Notes under the pieces: generated by a model
What the model saw: only the letters and a program-made list of their open reading frames with translations
Databases searched by the model: none
What the model was told of the DNA's origin: nothing
Shown here: piece after piece, positions 1-6,749 of the stretch
How positions within the stretch are numbered: position 1 is the first letter of the stretch
Layout of the letters: every line of letters begins with the position of its first letter
Position numbers and translations under genes: made by a program
Assembly: GCA_003450555.1 (NCBI GenBank)
Contig: DMFQ01000132.1
Coordinates: 1-7,713, forward strand
Direction of reading: 5' to 3'
Length of the DNA stretch: 7,713 bases
Source: Ktedonobacter sp.
GTDB lineage: Bacteria; Chloroflexota; Ktedonobacteria; Ktedonobacterales; Ktedonobacteraceae

Positions 1-128
1 TGACCCTTGCGGTCAACCTAGGGATGGGGTGGTGTCTGGCCTGGCACTCACCCTCATCCTGAATGAGTATTGGGCGACTGCAAGGATCGCCCTAATCGCT
101 CACTGTTGACGTCACCCCCCACAAATTC
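1..128. other. Short non-coding stretch after the kinase gene
   Basis: No convincing coding frame is visible on either strand. The stretch holds a small perfect inverted repeat at the very edge (TGACC, 5-nt loop, GGTCA, positions 1-15). A second hairpin has a 6-bp GC-rich stem at 72-92. An 8-bp palindrome TGACGTCA lies at 107-114. Positions 2-14 are also an imperfect inverted copy of 76-88 (11 of 13 bases). On the minus strand these lie downstream of the kinase stop codon, so they could form 3' end structure of that transcript. None is followed by a run of T, so a classical intrinsic terminator is not supported. Confidence 0.5.
72..92 (-). terminator. Weak hairpin downstream of the kinase gene
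   Basis: GGGCGA at 72-77 pairs perfectly with TCGCCC at 87-92 across a 9-nt loop. It lies 36 bp past the kinase stop on the transcribed (minus) strand, which is where a terminator would be expected. No U-tract follows on the minus strand (the next bases are AATACTCATT). It is therefore at best a Rho-assisted or 3'-stabilising hairpin, and it may be a chance structure. Confidence 0.2.
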
Positions 129-1937
129 TTACACTTCCCACACCCTTACCGTCTTATCCCATGATCCTGAAGCAACGCGCCTTCCATCTGGCGACCAGGA
201 GACGCTACTTACCCAGTCCTTGTGACCTGAATAGGTAAATATGGTGCTACCCGTAATGGCATTCCAAACCTGCACAGTTTCATCCAGGCTGCCAGAGGCG
301 AGACGCGTTCCATCAGGAGACCAACTTATAGCGGTCACGCCGCCATTATGACCACTATAACTATAAGCCTTCCGACCCGTGACAGCGTCCCACAACTGTA
401 CCGTCCCATCATCACTCGCCGATGCGATATGTGTTCCTCCACGTGACCATGCTAACGCATTCACCTTAGCGTGGTGTGCATAGTAGACAAAGATATTGCT
501 TCCCCGGGTTGCATCCCACACATGGACAGTCTTGTCTTCACTTCCAGAGGCGATATGCTGTCCATCAGGAGACCAAATCACTGCTTTTACCGCCGATGAA
601 TGGCCTCTGTACTTGCAAATAGTGCGCCCGGTCATCACGTTCCAGACCTGCACCGTCGCGTCTTCGCTCGCCGATGCGATTAGCTTGCCGTCGGGTGACC
701 ACGCTATCGCTAGCACTTGCTCCGTGTGGCCATTATAGTTGGCATGCCCTGTGCAGTTTCGTCCCGTCGCAGCATCCCAAATCTGCACTTTTTCAGACGA
801 TAGACCTCCGCTTGAGGCTATACATTCACCGTTGGGCGCCCAGGCAATAGCCAGTGCCTGTAGCGACTGACCTTGATAAGTAAGGACCTTCTCGCCCATC
901 GCGGCGTCCCAAATGTGTACGGTCTCATCCAGGCTGCTTGAAGCAATGCGCTGTCCGTCAGGCGACCACAAGAGTGAAACTACCCTATCCGCGTGACCTG
1001 CATAGGCAAGCAGCGTCGCTTGAGACGGTGCATTCTCATCGGAGGACAGTGTTTTCGTTGGCAGGTATGATAAGGGGGAGAGAGGATTAGGCGTTGGTTG
1101 TTTCGCCTGAAAATCGGGCTGCTCCTGTCGGCTCGCGCGTTCGAGAGCCTTCGCGAATTCTTGAATGCTCTCGAAACGCTCATCTGGCTCTTTCGCCAGG
1201 GTTTTGAAAACGACTTGTTCAACAGCGTGTGAGATAGTTGGCATCCTTTTGCATAAAGATGGAGGAGGGCTTAATGTGTGCTGGCGCGCTATCTCTTCAA
1301 CCGTGCCCTCAAAAGGCCAGTTTCCACAAAGCCACTCGTAAACGACAACTCCTAACGCGTATTGATCACTGGCTATACGCGGCCTTCCTCGTACCTGTTC
1401 AGGCGCCGCGTACAGGATGGTACCCTCGAAATCCTGTACCTTCTGCACGCGGTAGCCCATGCTCTGCGCGACAACGGCGATGCCAAAATCACTGAGCATC
1501 ACTTCGTAATCCGCTCGCAGCAGCATATTATGTGGCTTTATATCTCGGTGTATTAAGCCCTGATCGTGCACATATTGTAGCGCCTCGGCAATTTGCTTGA
1601 CATAAGATACAACCGTTGTGATTGGCAGACGCGTACCTCGCGGATGGCGTTGCCGCAGAGTGCCATGTGGAACATACTGCATTACCAGAAAAGGGCTCTC
1701 GCCCTCTACACCATATGACAGCACGCGTACAATACGTGGGTGATCCAGTTGCGAGATAGTTTCTGCCTGGGCGAGGAACTGCTCTACATCTTCTCTGGAC
1801 AACTCAGTGTGCAGTACTTTGATGGCGACTTGCTGCCTTGAGGCATCTTCTCCCAGATACACATTAGCAAAGTTTCCCTGCCCCAATAGTCGGACGAGTA
1901 AATAGTCGCCAAACCGTTGTCCTATCCGCTCAACCAT
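129..1937 (-). CDS. Ser/Thr protein kinase with C-terminal seven-bladed WD40 propeller
   Basis: This is a eukaryotic-type (Hanks) protein kinase expected to phosphorylate Ser/Thr of unknown partners. Numbering is from the ATG at 1937 (602 aa). The kinase domain spans about residues 12-265: glycine loop GQGNFANVYLG, VAIK lysine 40, alphaC Glu59, catalytic loop HRDIKPHN (Asp132, Asn137), DFG Asp150, APE 178-180 and Arg253. All key residues are present, and the RD motif suggests control through the activation loop. A Pro/Ser-rich linker of about 40 residues follows. Seven WD40 units of about 42 residues each then fill residues 308-602, ending in VHIWDA, VQIWDA, VQVWNV, VHVWDA, VQLWDA, VQVWNA and VRVWEV, enough for one closed propeller. 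Unit 2 is the most divergent and carries an extra GHANYNGH loop. No transmembrane segment is seen, so the protein is probably cytosolic, unlike PknB. A TTG lies directly before the ATG, but Shine-Dalgarno spacing favours the ATG. It is likely co-transcribed with the YbjQ-type gene upstream. Confidence 0.95.
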   Translation of the reverse strand: MVERIGQRFGDYLLVRLLGQGNFANVYLGEDASRQQVAIKVLHTELSREDVEQFLAQAETISQLDHPRIVRVLSYGVEGESPFLVMQYVPHGTLRQRHPRGTRLPITTVVSYVKQIAEALQYVHDQGLIHRDIKPHNMLLRADYEVMLSDFGIAVVAQSMGYRVQKVQDFEGTILYAAPEQVRGRPRIASDQYALGVVVYEWLCGNWPFEGTVEEIARQHTLSPPPSLCKRMPTISHAVEQVVFKTLAKEPDERFESIQEFAKALERASRQEQPDFQAKQPTPNPLSPLSYLPTKTLSSDENAPSQATLLAYAGHADRVVSLLWSPDGQRIASSSLDETVHIWDAAMGEKVLTYQGQSLQALAIAWAPNGECIASSGGLSSEKVQIWDAATGRNCTGHANYNGHTEQVLAIAWSPDGKLIASASEDATVQVWNVMTGRTICKYRGHSSAVKAVIWSPDGQHIASGSEDKTVHVWDATRGSNIFVYYAHHAKVNALAWSRGGTHIASASDDGTVQLWDAVTGRKAYSYSGHNGGVTAISWSPDGTRLASGSLDETVQVWNAITGSTIFTYSGHKDWVSSVSWSPDGRRVASGSWDKTVRVWEV

Positions 1938-1944
1938 CAACTAG

Positions 1945-1952
1945 CCTCTCCT
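1945..1952 (-). promoter_or_regulatory. Ribosome binding site deciding the kinase start
   Basis: On the minus strand AGGAGAGG, within the purine run GAAGAGGAGAGG, sits 7 nt before the ATG at 1937 but only 4 nt before the alternative TTG at 1940. The spacing and codon type both favour the ATG. Confidence 0.7.
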
Positions 1953-1961
1953 CTTCAATAC

Positions 1962-2399
1962 TCATCCCGCAGGAATAGTCACCCTTCCCATCCCCGTGGG
2001 TGGCATATTCGGTCCACTCCCAACATACCGCACAGCCGTCCCGATAGCCGTCACCTCCATCCACTCGCCGTTATGCAGGTATTCTACGTTAATATCCACG
2101 CCGATTACCCCATCGGCTCCGAGTTGATCAGCCTCAAACTGCAAACGGCTCAATGCCAGTTCACGTGCCTGGTACATCAGCTGCGAATACTCCTTCAACT
2201 CGCCTTGGAAACTACCCTTGATACCCACTAACCAGTTTTTGATAGCACCCATCGAGTAGATACAGTTTCCCATAACCAGACCCATTGGCTGGAACCCCTT
2301 ATCAACGACGAGCCAGAACTCCTGGCCAGTCAGGTCAGAGGTGAAGGCTCGCCCCCGATAACCCGGTTTAATATCCATTGCATTGCGCGGATCGCCCAT
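1962..2399 (-). CDS. YbjQ/UPF0145-type heavy-metal-binding domain protein
   Basis: A protein of 145 residues resembling the YbjQ (UPF0145) family, whose fold is described as a putative heavy-metal-binding domain; the biochemical role is not established. The diagnostic core is in the C-terminal half: a long helix rich in Arg/Glu/Leu (YQARELALSRLQFEADQ), then LGADGVIGVDINVEY and a final strand TAIGTAVRY, matching the ALGADAVVGIDIDYE and SGTAVK pattern of E. coli YbjQ. It is longer than E. coli YbjQ (about 107 aa), with an extra N-terminal segment of about 20 residues starting MGDPRNAMDIKPGYRGRAF. There is no signal peptide or membrane segment. The ATG at 2399 is preceded by AAAGGA only 2 nt away and by GAGGT 11 nt away, so its ribosome binding site is not ideal. 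The gene ends 24 bp before the kinase ATG, suggesting an operon. A link to metal or to the kinase would be guesswork. Confidence 0.85.
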   Translation of the reverse strand: MGDPRNAMDIKPGYRGRAFTSDLTGQEFWLVVDKGFQPMGLVMGNCIYSMGAIKNWLVGIKGSFQGELKEYSQLMYQARELALSRLQFEADQLGADGVIGVDINVEYLHNGEWMEVTAIGTAVRYVGSGPNMPPTGMGRVTIPAG

Positions 2400-2459
2400 A
2401 GTCCTTTGCTACCTCACTTTCATCATTTGGCTATTTTCAAAGTTGTCCTATTGTTTTCT

Positions 2460-2488
2460 AGCATAGGGTACTGCTCTTCTGCTGTCAA
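2460..2488 (-). promoter_or_regulatory. Predicted sigma70-type promoter for the ybjQ-like/kinase operon
   Basis: On the minus strand a perfect -35 TTGACA (2483-2488) is followed by a 17-bp spacer and a -10 TATGCT (2460-2465). Transcription would begin near 2453, giving a leader of about 54 nt. The word TACCCTAT overlaps the -10. This is a sequence prediction only. Confidence 0.6.
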
Positions 2489-2519
2489 CGTGTCATCTAT
2501 CCTAATCTCTTGCCACTTT

Positions 2520-2548
2520 TTGACATCCCATACAGAATAGGGTATAAA
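2520..2548 (+). promoter_or_regulatory. Predicted sigma70-type promoter for mutS-mutL
   Basis: A perfect -35 TTGACA (2520-2525), an optimal 17-bp spacer and a -10 TATAAA (2543-2548) one base from consensus. The predicted start is near 2555, about 70 nt before the preferred mutS ATG. The spacer contains an imperfect dyad (ATCCCATA / TAGGGTAT) that runs into the -10. The match is strong enough that high basal expression is plausible unless it is repressed. Confidence 0.7.
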
Positions 2549-2558
2549 AGTACATGTG

Positions 2559-2570
2559 TTTCAATTGAAA
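2559..2570. promoter_or_regulatory. 12-bp palindrome TTTCAATTGAAA, possible operator
   Basis: A perfect 12-bp palindrome lies at about +4 to +15 relative to the predicted mutS transcription start. That is a typical place for a roadblock operator bound by a dimeric repressor. It does not match the LexA boxes I know. Its AT-rich composition means chance is possible. Confidence 0.3.
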
Positions 2571-2625
2571 ATAGGTATTCCAATCCTTATTTAAGAACGT
2601 GTCAGAGGGGAAGCGAGAAAGCCAT

Positions 2626-5427
2626 ATGTCAACGCCCGCGCGCAGGCAATATCTGCGCATGAAGAGTCAGTATCCCGATGCCATCCTCATGTATCAGGTG
2701 GGGGATTTCTACGAAACCTTTGACGGAGACGCGCGTATCGCTGCCCGTGAGCTACAGATTGTCCTTACTTCCCGCAGCTATGGCGAGGACGACAGGGTTC
2801 CCCTGGCAGGTATCCCTCTTCACGCCCTCGAAAATTATGTGGGCAAACTGGTTCATCGTGGCTATAAAGTGGCTATCTGTGACCAGGTGGGCGAAGTCGG
2901 TAGGGGCATCGTCGAGCGCGCGGTGACCCGCATTCTCACCTCGGGAACTCTCTCTGAACCCAACCTGCTTCCTACCCGGCAGAACAACTATCTAGTTGCC
3001 ATCGCTCCCTCACGTTCGCAGACCGGGCTGGCCGCCGTCGATGTCAGCACCGGCGAATTTATCGTCACCTGGTTTGCTCCCTCTGAACTGCCTGCGGCCT
3101 TAGAAGCCGAATTGCAGCGTCTTGCTCCCTCTGAATGCCTCGTTGTCGAGGGAAGTCACCCTAATAGCCATCAGCTTCCGGCCTCGACCATGACGGTTAC
3201 ACCCTGCCCTCCTTATTTTTTTGAACACGAGGCGGCACGTATGCGACTATGCCGGTTGTTCGGCGTGCAGTCCCTGGATGCCTATGGTTGCGCGCACTCT
3301 CCACAGGCCATCGCCGCCGCGGGAGCCATCATCGCTTACCTCGAGAAGATGAATGTAGCCCTTCTCTCGCTCTTAACGGGCCTGCGCTCTTATCGCACGT
3401 CCAGCTATATGGTCCTGGATGCTCATACACAGCGCAACCTTGACCTGTTGCAAGGTTCGCGCAGTGGTACAACCCAGGGAAGCCTTCTGAGCGTCCTTGA
3501 CCGCACGATTACTCCCATGGGTGCTCGTCAATTGCGTCGCACGCTCACGCAGCCGCTCCTCGACTTGAGCCAGCTAGAAGAGCGTTTCGAAAGCGTGGAA
3601 GAGCTTTACGAAAGCCCCGCTCTGCGCAGCCGTTTCGCCATCTGCTTGCAAAGCCTGGGCGATATGGAGCGTATCGTTGGCCGTGCTCGTCAAGGCAGCG
3701 CCGTTCCCAATGAAGTCGTTGCCCTGCGCGACTATTTGACCATTATCCCGCGCCTGCGTGAACTGTTGCAGGGTTGCGATACCCGACTCCTGGCGCAACT
3801 CGCGAACGAGCTTGACCCTTGCCCCCAGGTTGTTGAATTGATCGGCAAATCATTAGCCCGTGCACGCGCCGCTGGAGAGCCAGATGACGATGAGCGCCTG
3901 ATTCGTGCCGGTTTTCATGCCGAACTGGATGAGCTGATCGCTTCAATTAGTGGATCTCGGCGTTGGATTGCTTCGCTGGAAGCTATTGAGCGTGAAAGAA
4001 CAGGCATCAAATCCCTTAAAGTGGGCTTTAACAAGGTCTTCGGCTACTATATTGAGATCAGAAACGCGCACCTGAAATTCGCTCCCGCAGACTATATGCG
4101 CAAACAGACGCTGGTCAATGGCGAACGGTTTATTACCCCCGAACTGAAGGAGCATGAGGCGCGTATCCTCAGCGCGACCGAACGTATCGAAGAGATGGAG
4201 CGCAGCATTTATGCCGACGTGTTGCGCCAGCTAAGCGTCTACTATCCGCAACTGATGATGACGGCTGCTGCGGTTGCCAGGATTGATGTCTTATTATGCC
4301 TGGCGGAGGTGGCTGCTCACCAGGGCTACGTGCGTCCCACATTAGAGCAGGGTCTGGGCCTTGAGATCGTTGGCGGTCGTCATCCCGTGGTCGAATACAC
4401 CCTTGATGGCGATGTCTTCATTCCCAACGATACCCGCTTACAGGCAGGTGAAGTCGAGCAGGGAGAGCGCATCGTGCTCTTGACCGGCCCGAACATGGCC
4501 GGCAAGTCGACCTACTTGCGCCAGGTGGCCTTGATTACACTCCTGGCCCAGATCGGCAGTTTTGTGCCCGCCCGTGTTGCCCGCTTAGGGCTGGTCGATC
4601 GCATTTTTACCCGTGTGGGCGCTGAGGATGACATTGCCTCGGGCAAAAGCACGTTCATGGTGGAGATGGAAGAGACCGCCACTATCCTCCACCATGCTAC
4701 GCAACATAGCTTGATTATTCTGGATGAAATCGGCAGGGGTACCAGCACCTACGATGGCCTTGCCATCGCGCGTGCCGTGGTCGAACATCTGCATACCGTC
4801 ACAGGTGCGCGTACGCTCTTTGCTACTCACTACCATGAGTTGGCCTCGATGGCGGGTGAGCTTCCCCATCTAAAAGTCTATACTATGCAGATAAGTGACG
4901 ATATGCAGGGCGAAATCGTTTTCTTACACCGTGTGACGCCTGGCTGCATTGGCCGTAGTTATGGCGTGCATGTAGCAAAGTTGGCAGGCATGCCGCAAAG
5001 TATTGTGCGCCGCGCGGAAGAGGTGCTGCGTTTCCTCGAGACCGGCAAAGATCACGCGGGAGTTCAACTTGTTTTCGCGCAAAATGGACAGCCACTTGAA
5101 CCTGCGCCGTACGGATTAACTCTCCGCAATGACGAAGGAAAATTGGTCGCTGAGGGCAACGGGCATTACACAGTAGGAGAAAATGGGCAACCCAATCTCG
5201 AAACTGCCTACAACGTTCCCTATAATGCCCAACTCATTGTGCCTATCGCTACCTCCTCCCAATCACGTTACGCGTGGCAAAGTGAAGAAGCTCGTTTCGT
5301 GGCACATGCCATCGAACAGAGCAATGGGCGCGAGTCGGACCTCGATGCCATTGATCTCTGTGCGATTACGCCACTTGATGCGCTCAACCTGTTATTCATG
5401 ATCCAGAAGAAGAGAAACAAAAACTGA
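2626..5427 (+). CDS. mutS: DNA mismatch repair protein MutS
   Basis: MutS binds mismatches and small loops as a dimer and, after ADP/ATP exchange, recruits MutL. From the ATG at 2626 it has 933 residues; an in-frame GTG at 2599 would add nine. The ATG is preferred because homology begins right after it (STPARRQYLRMKSQYPD) and the GTG lacks a Shine-Dalgarno; upstream purines (GAGGGGAAG) are rather far from the ATG. Numbering from the ATG: the mismatch-recognition domain has GDFYE with Phe28 and Glu30; connector and lever/clamp domains follow to about 570; the ATPase has Walker A GPNMAGKST (621-629) and Walker B LIILDEIGRGTSTYDG (Asp700, Glu701). All catalytic features are intact. The tail between about 810 and 905 is unusually long and unfamiliar. 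It begins with VQLVF, a poor match to a beta-clamp motif, and precedes the conserved C-terminal helix ITPLDALNLLFMIQ. The TGA overlaps the mutL ATG (TGATG). Confidence 0.98.
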   Translation: MSTPARRQYLRMKSQYPDAILMYQVGDFYETFDGDARIAARELQIVLTSRSYGEDDRVPLAGIPLHALENYVGKLVHRGYKVAICDQVGEVGRGIVERAVTRILTSGTLSEPNLLPTRQNNYLVAIAPSRSQTGLAAVDVSTGEFIVTWFAPSELPAALEAELQRLAPSECLVVEGSHPNSHQLPASTMTVTPCPPYFFEHEAARMRLCRLFGVQSLDAYGCAHSPQAIAAAGAIIAYLEKMNVALLSLLTGLRSYRTSSYMVLDAHTQRNLDLLQGSRSGTTQGSLLSVLDRTITPMGARQLRRTLTQPLLDLSQLEERFESVEELYESPALRSRFAICLQSLGDMERIVGRARQGSAVPNEVVALRDYLTIIPRLRELLQGCDTRLLAQLANELDPCPQVVELIGKSLARARAAGEPDDDERLIRAGFHAELDELIASISGSRRWIASLEAIERERTGIKSLKVGFNKVFGYYIEIRNAHLKFAPADYMRKQTLVNGERFITPELKEHEARILSATERIEEMERSIYADVLRQLSVYYPQLMMTAAAVARIDVLLCLAEVAAHQGYVRPTLEQGLGLEIVGGRHPVVEYTLDGDVFIPNDTRLQAGEVEQGERIVLLTGPNMAGKSTYLRQVALITLLAQIGSFVPARVARLGLVDRIFTRVGAEDDIASGKSTFMVEMEETATILHHATQHSLIILDEIGRGTSTYDGLAIARAVVEHLHTVTGARTLFATHYHELASMAGELPHLKVYTMQISDDMQGEIVFLHRVTPGCIGRSYGVHVAKLAGMPQSIVRRAEEVLRFLETGKDHAGVQLVFAQNGQPLEPAPYGLTLRNDEGKLVAEGNGHYTVGENGQPNLETAYNVPYNAQLIVPIATSSQSRYAWQSEEARFVAHAIEQSNGRESDLDAIDLCAITPLDALNLLFMIQKKRNKN

Positions 5428-6749
5428 TGGCTGAAGTGCTAACACGAACCCCTATTCATCTCTTACCCCAGGATGTCGCGGAACGTATCGCCGCCGGTGA
5501 AGTCATCGAACGCCCCGTATCGGTCGTTAAGGAACTGGTGGAGAATGCTCTTGATGCCGGATCACACGAGATACGTGTGGAGATACGCGGTGGTGGCTTA
5601 CGACTAATACGCGTCACCGATGATGGCTACGGCATTCCAGAAGATGAGCTGGAGCGTGCCTGTGCGCGCCATACTACCAGCAAGATCAGCACTCTTGAAG
5701 ACCTTAGCCGCTTGCATACCCTTGGCTTTCGCGGCGAAGCCCTGGCCAGTATCACTGCCGTATCCGAATTGACGCTGCTGAGCCGCCCCATCGAATCTAC
5801 AAATCCCGGCGAGGAATCGGCTGCTGGGTTGCTGACCTTGCGTGGTGGCGAGGTGACACAACGCTCGCGGCGGGCGCGCCTACATGGTACAACAGTCTCC
5901 GTGCGCGACCTCTTCTACAATGTTCCCGCTCGCCTGAAGTTTATGCGCGGCGCGCGTACCGAGACCAACCATATCCTGCAACTCATGCGCCGCTATGCCG
6001 TCGGCTATCCAGCTATCCGTTTTAATCTGACCATTGAGGAAGCCGTCGCTCTGCAAACTGGTGGCGCTGGCAATCTCGCCACCACCCTCGCTGAGCTTTA
6101 CCAACTCCCTCTGGCGGAGATGTTACATCCCGTCTCAGCCTCCTCTGAACACTATACTCTTCATGGTTACGTTGGCAACAGGGCGTTGGCACAAAGCAGC
6201 CGCCAGCACATAATGCTCTTTGTCAATGGCCGCTGGGTTCAAGCGCGCCCATTGCAGGACGCATTGGAGGCTGGTTATCGTGGTCTCTTGCCGAAGGGAA
6301 AACACCCTCTCCTCGTCTTTTACCTTGACCTTCCACCTGGAGATCTCGACGTGAATATCCATCCCGCCAAAACCGAGGTCAAGCTCCTGCATGAAGCAGA
6401 GGTAGCTGCGGCCCTGACGCAGGCCGTCAAGTCTGTTTTAGAACGAAGCCCTGCCCTGCCGTCCTCGTCACCATTTCCAGGCCCCGAACTCGTCTACCAG
6501 CGCCGCCTGCCAGGACCACGGCGCCGTGGATTGCACGTCGCCGATTCGGCGGAGGGCTATAAAGCGGAGTCTGCTCCTCCAGGAGCGGCTGAAATATTGG
6601 CGACGCTCCGTCCGCTTGCTCAACTGCAGCAAGCGGTTATCCTCGCCGAGGCACCTGATGGCAGCCTGTACCTCGTAGACCAGCACCGGGCGCATGAACG
6701 CGTGATTTATGAGCACCTGGCGCAGCAAACATGTCGGGGTACGGGTTGA
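5427..6749 (+). CDS. mutL: DNA mismatch repair protein MutL, ATPase part, cut short by a frameshift
   Basis: MutL couples MutS to strand incision. This frame gives 440 residues. The N-terminal GHKL ATPase is complete: KELVENALDAGS (Glu36, Asn40), TDDGYGI (Asp65), TSKI, LGFRGEALASI, GTTVSVRDLFYNVPAR, and the transducer lysine in HPAKTEV (Lys315). A short linker follows (about 345-390). Then the C-terminal domain begins with LVDQHRAHERVIYEHL, the DQHx2Ex4E-type metal site of endonuclease MutLs (Asp418, His420, Glu424, Glu429), with Arg where Ala is usual. After HL the frame runs into AQQTCRGTG and a TGA, unlike any MutL, while the expected continuation is found in the +1 frame (next entry). Correcting the shift gives about 584 residues, normal for MutL. 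The ATG overlaps the mutS stop, so translation is probably coupled. If the shift is real, the endonuclease domain is lost in this product. Confidence 0.93.
   Translation: MAEVLTRTPIHLLPQDVAERIAAGEVIERPVSVVKELVENALDAGSHEIRVEIRGGGLRLIRVTDDGYGIPEDELERACARHTTSKISTLEDLSRLHTLGFRGEALASITAVSELTLLSRPIESTNPGEESAAGLLTLRGGEVTQRSRRARLHGTTVSVRDLFYNVPARLKFMRGARTETNHILQLMRRYAVGYPAIRFNLTIEEAVALQTGGAGNLATTLAELYQLPLAEMLHPVSASSEHYTLHGYVGNRALAQSSRQHIMLFVNGRWVQARPLQDALEAGYRGLLPKGKHPLLVFYLDLPPGDLDVNIHPAKTEVKLLHEAEVAAALTQAVKSVLERSPALPSSSPFPGPELVYQRRLPGPRRRGLHVADSAEGYKAESAPPGAAEILATLRPLAQLQQAVILAEAPDGSLYLVDQHRAHERVIYEHLAQQTCRGTG

Larger units (their letters stand above)
2400..2598. other. Divergent intergenic region between the ybjQ-like gene and mutS
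   Basis: The 199 bp between the two divergent genes are visibly more AT-rich than the flanking coding DNA and contain no small gene I can support. The stretch holds one predicted promoter in each direction, with -35 boxes 31 bp apart. It carries two copies of ATAGGGTA on the plus strand (2463-2470 and 2537-2544), a shortened relative ATAGGTAT (2571-2578), and a 12-bp palindrome (2559-2570). Its layout fits shared control of the signalling operon and the mismatch-repair operon, but no regulator is identified. Confidence 0.7.

Noticed and set aside
107..114. TGACGTCA palindrome as an operator
   Set aside because: An 8-bp palindrome downstream of a gene end with no promoter nearby is easily a chance event.
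190..1010. Tandem DNA repeats across the WD40 region
   Set aside because: The similarity is periodic at about 126 bp but diverged, and it is explained by the seven WD40 units. It is not a separate repeat array.
1917..2231. Plus-strand open frame of 104 codons opposite the ybjQ-like gene
   Set aside because: The product is low-complexity (His/Ser/Pro-rich) with no domain, no ribosome binding site, and it lies fully antisense to a gene with clear family features.
2400..2625. LexA/SOS box in front of mutS
   Set aside because: I looked for CGAAC-type and CTGT-type SOS boxes and saw only an isolated GAAC half near 2595, which is not enough.
4512..4869. Two minus-strand open frames opposite the mutS ATPase region
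   Set aside because: Both are antisense shadows of the strongly conserved Walker A/B region, with no recognisable features of their own.
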